Assembly (NCBI RefSeq): GCF_902832885.1
Contig: NZ_CADFDK010000024.1
Coordinates: 1-47,379 of the forward strand
DNA: 47,379 nt
Origin: Burkholderia seminalis DSM 23518
Lineage (GTDB): Bacteria; Pseudomonadota; Gammaproteobacteria; Burkholderiales; Burkholderiaceae
Direction of reading: 5' to 3'
Below are positions 45,245 to 47,379 of the stretch, piece after piece. The first letter of the stretch is position 1, and each line of letters opens with the position of its first letter. The translations under genes and the position numbers were made by a program. The notes under the pieces are model-generated. The model had not been told where the DNA came from. It searched no databases and saw nothing but the letters and a program-made list of their open reading frames with translations.

Positions 45245-45994
45245 ATGAAAATCCTGGTGCCAGTGAAAAGAGTGGTCGATTACAACGTGAAGGTCCGCGT
45301 GAAGTCGGACAACACGGGCGTCGACATCGCGAACGTGAAGATGTCGATGAACCCGTTCGACGAAATCGCCGTTGAAGAAGCCGTGCGCCTGAAGGAAGCG
45401 GGCGTCGCGACCGAAGTGATCGCGGTGTCGGTGGGCGTCACGCAAGCGCAGGAAACGCTGCGCACGGCGCTGGCGATCGGCGCGGATCGCGCGATCCTCG
45501 TCGAATCGAACGACAGCGTCGAGCCGCCGGCCGTCGCGAAGATCCTGAAGGCGCTGGTCGACAAGGAGCAGCCGCAGCTGGTGATCCTCGGCAAGCAGGC
45601 GATCGACGACGATTCGAACCAGACGGGCCAGATGCTGGCCGCGCTGGCCGGCCTGCCGCAAGCGACGTTCGCGTCGAAGGTCACGATCGCGGACGGCAAG
45701 GCAACGGTTGCACGCGAAGTCGACGGCGGCGCGGAAACGCTGTCGCTGACGCTGCCGGCGGTCGTGACGACCGACCTGCGCCTGAACGAGCCGCGTTACG
45801 TGACGCTGCCGAACATCATGAAGGCGAAGAAGAAGCCGCTGGAAACCGTGAAGCCGGAAGACCTCGGTGTGGACGTCGCGCCGCGTCTGAAGACGCTGAA
45901 GGTGGTCGAGCCGCCGAAGCGCGCGGCCGGCGTGAAGGTGCCGGACGTGAAGACGCTGGTCGAGAAGCTGAAGACCGAAGCCAAGGTGCTGTAA
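45245..45994 (+). CDS. etfB: Electron transfer flavoprotein beta subunit
   Basis: A 249-residue AMP-binding subunit of ETF, which takes electrons from acyl-CoA and other dehydrogenases and passes them to ETF-ubiquinone oxidoreductase. Start [23 protein letters not shown]-binding region [20 protein letters not shown] near 118-137; the docking peptide and helix [20 protein letters not shown] near 178-197. GGAG at 45234-45237 supports ATG 45245 over the upstream in-frame GTG. etfA follows after 16 bases. Confidence 0.97.
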   Translation: MKILVPVKRVVDYNVKVRVKSDNTGVDIANVKMSMNPFDEIAVEEAVRLKEAGVATEVIAVSVGVTQAQETLRTALAIGADRAILVESNDSVEPPAVAKILKALVDKEQPQLVILGKQAIDDDSNQTGQMLAALAGLPQATFASKVTIADGKATVAREVDGGAETLSLTLPAVVTTDLRLNEPRYVTLPNIMKAKKKPLETVKPEDLGVDVAPRLKTLKVVEPPKRAAGVKVPDVKTLVEKLKTEAKVL

Positions 45995-46010
45995 GAGGGA
46001 GCGGAAAGAA

Positions 46011-46946
46011 ATGACGATTCTGGTGATTGCAGAACACGACAACGCGTCGATCAAGGCCGCGACGCTGAACACGGTGGCGGCGGCAGCGAAGATCGGCGGT
46101 GACATCCACGTGCTGGTCGCGGGCCACAATGCACAAGCAGCGGCTGACGCGGCAGCGAAGATCGCAGGCGTGTCCAAGGTGCTGCTGGCCGACGCGCCGC
46201 AACTGGCCGCGGGCCTGGCGGAAAACGTCGAGGCAACCGCGCTGAACATCGCGAAGGACTACTCGCACATCCTCGCGCCGGCCACCGCGTACGGCAAGAA
46301 CATCGCGCCGCGTATCGCCGCGAAGCTGGACGTCGCGCAGATCTCGGACATCACGGCGGTCGACAGTGCCGACACGTTCGAGCGCCCGATCTACGCGGGC
46401 AACGCGATCGCGACGGTGCAGTCGAGCGACCCGATCAAGGTCATCACGGTGCGTGCGACGGGTTTCGATCCGGTGGCAGCGGAAGGCGGCAGCGCAGCGG
46501 TCGAGAAGATCGAAGCGGCGGCGGATGCCGGCAAGTCGCAGTTCGTGAGCCGTGAAGTGACGAAGCTGGACCGTCCGGAGCTGACGTCGGCGAGCATCAT
46601 CGTGTCGGGCGGCCGCGGTCTGGGCAGCGGCGAGAACTACACGAAGGTGCTGGAGCCGCTGGCCGACAAGCTGTCGGCGGCACTGGGCGCATCGCGCGCG
46701 GCAGTCGACGCCGGCTACGTGCCGAACGACTATCAGGTCGGCCAGACCGGCAAGATCGTCGCCCCGCAGCTGTACATCGCGGTCGGCATCTCGGGTGCGA
46801 TCCAGCATCTGGCCGGCATGAAGGATTCGAAGGTGATCGTCGCGATCAACAAGGATCCGGAAGCGCCGATCTTCAGCGTGGCCGACTACGGCCTCGTCGG
46901 CGATCTGTTCTCGCTGGTGCCGGAGCTCGTGAGCGAGCTCGGCTGA
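46011..46946 (+). CDS. etfA: Electron transfer flavoprotein alpha subunit
   Basis: A 311-residue FAD-binding partner of EtfB. The N-terminal domain begins [20 protein letters not shown]. The C-terminal FAD domain holds [13 protein letters not shown] near 197-209, [19 protein letters not shown] near 230-248 and the ETF alpha signature [16 protein letters not shown], then [35 protein letters not shown] sequence precedes the ATG. With the acyl-CoA dehydrogenase downstream it forms a fatty-acid oxidation set. Confidence 0.97.
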   Translation: MTILVIAEHDNASIKAATLNTVAAAAKIGGDIHVLVAGHNAQAAADAAAKIAGVSKVLLADAPQLAAGLAENVEATALNIAKDYSHILAPATAYGKNIAPRIAAKLDVAQISDITAVDSADTFERPIYAGNAIATVQSSDPIKVITVRATGFDPVAAEGGSAAVEKIEAAADAGKSQFVSREVTKLDRPELTSASIIVSGGRGLGSGENYTKVLEPLADKLSAALGASRAAVDAGYVPNDYQVGQTGKIVAPQLYIAVGISGAIQHLAGMKDSKVIVAINKDPEAPIFSVADYGLVGDLFSLVPELVSELG

Positions 46947-46980
46947 CGCGGCGTGACGCTTCAGCGTTAAGCACACGGGA

Positions 46981-47009
46981 AAAGGGGCGCGCCGAGCGCC
47001 CCTTTTTTT
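46981..47009 (+). terminator. Terminator after etfA
   Basis: AAAGGGGCGC (46981-46990), GCCGA loop, GCGCCCCTTT (46996-47005), followed by TTTT. Confidence 0.92.
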
Positions 47010-47044
47010 ACGCCATCGACAAAAGAGAGAAGAGGAGACGCGCC

Positions 47045-47379
47045 ATGAGTTATGTCGCCCCCGTCAAGGACATGCTGTTCGTGCTGAAGGAACTCGCGGG
47101 CATCGACGCCGTCGCGCAGTTGCCGGGCTTCGAGGATGCCGGTTACGACACGGCGCAGGCCGTGCTCGAGGAGTCCGCGAAATTCTGCGGCGAGGTGCTG
47201 GCGCCGCTGAACGTCGAGGGCGACCGCCACCCGAGCAGCTGGAAGGACGGTGTGGTGAGCGCGACGCCGGGCTTCGGCGACGCGTTTCGCCAGTTCGTCG
47301 AAGGCGGCTGGCAGGGGCTGCAGCATCCGGCCGAGTACGATGGCCAGGGGCTGCCGAAGCTGATCGCGACGCCGTGCAT
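47045..47379 (+). CDS. Acyl-CoA dehydrogenase, N-terminal part (runs off the window)
   Basis: The first ~111 residues of an acyl-CoA dehydrogenase, beginning MSYVAPVKDMLFVLKELAGI and containing AVLEESAKFCGEVLAPLNVE and the FAD-domain start GGWQGLQHPAEYDGQGLPKL. The N-terminal extension before the usual helical domain is typical of the long, ~600-residue group. It would pass electrons to EtfBA encoded just upstream. AAGAGGAG precedes the ATG. The rest of the gene lies beyond the window. Confidence 0.9.
   Translation, partial: MSYVAPVKDMLFVLKELAGIDAVAQLPGFEDAGYDTAQAVLEESAKFCGEVLAPLNVEGDRHPSSWKDGVVSATPGFGDAFRQFVEGGWQGLQHPAEYDGQGLPKLIATPC

Overview
The window is a chromosomal segment of a high-GC betaproteobacterium, almost certainly a Burkholderia of the cepacia-complex type. 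Grounds are the very GC-rich third codon positions, the one-piece tmRNA with tag ANDDTFALAA, the order ubiG-gph-ssrA next to a divergent ompA-like gene and gyrA, and the run serC-pheA-tyrA-aroA-cmk-rpsA-ihfB-lapA-lapB-ugd-hldA-hldD. Most of it is ordinary, well-conserved core genome.

Layout. 1-9.5 kb: a flavin monooxygenase, then the NAD-dependent molybdenum formate dehydrogenase operon fdsGBAD on the minus strand with a divergent ModE-like regulator, then two small exported proteins. 9.7-18.0 kb: a compact mobile island in the 3' end of ssrA. It holds a structured leader RNA candidate, an unrecognised coiled-coil protein, an AlpA-type regulator, a Toprim primase, a VapE-type helicase, an iteron cluster, an SSB-like protein, two unrecognised small genes, an array of hairpins, a lone P27-family small terminase and a tyrosine integrase. 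18.0-21.1 kb: ssrA, gph, ubiG and an OmpA-family gene, all minus strand. 21.2-38.9 kb: gyrA, a DUF2059 secreted protein, the serine/aromatic amino-acid block, rpsA-ihfB, lapAB, ugd, hldA, hldD, a ComEA-like protein and cysM. 39.0-47.4 kb: mltB, a histone-deacetylase-like amidohydrolase, a monoacylglycerol-lipase-like hydrolase, the methionine ABC importer metNIQ, etfBA and the start of an acyl-CoA dehydrogenase.

The island is the most interesting part. It has replication, integration and excision-control genes plus one packaging gene (terS), but no large terminase, capsid, tail or lysis genes. This is what a phage satellite (PICI/P4-like) would look like, or the remnant of one. Three nucleotide-level features are not explained by coding: eight 9-bp iterons (consensus GGTGAACCC) just behind the helicase gene, seven copies of an octamer (GAACCCCC) at the two island ends, and a four-unit array of hairpins whose stems differ while pairing is kept.

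Elsewhere the points of note are regulatory: the ssrA -10 box overlapping the gph stop codon, a near-consensus promoter inside cmk feeding rpsA, a 32-bp palindrome over the serC promoter, and a terminator-like hairpin directly against the metN start codon.
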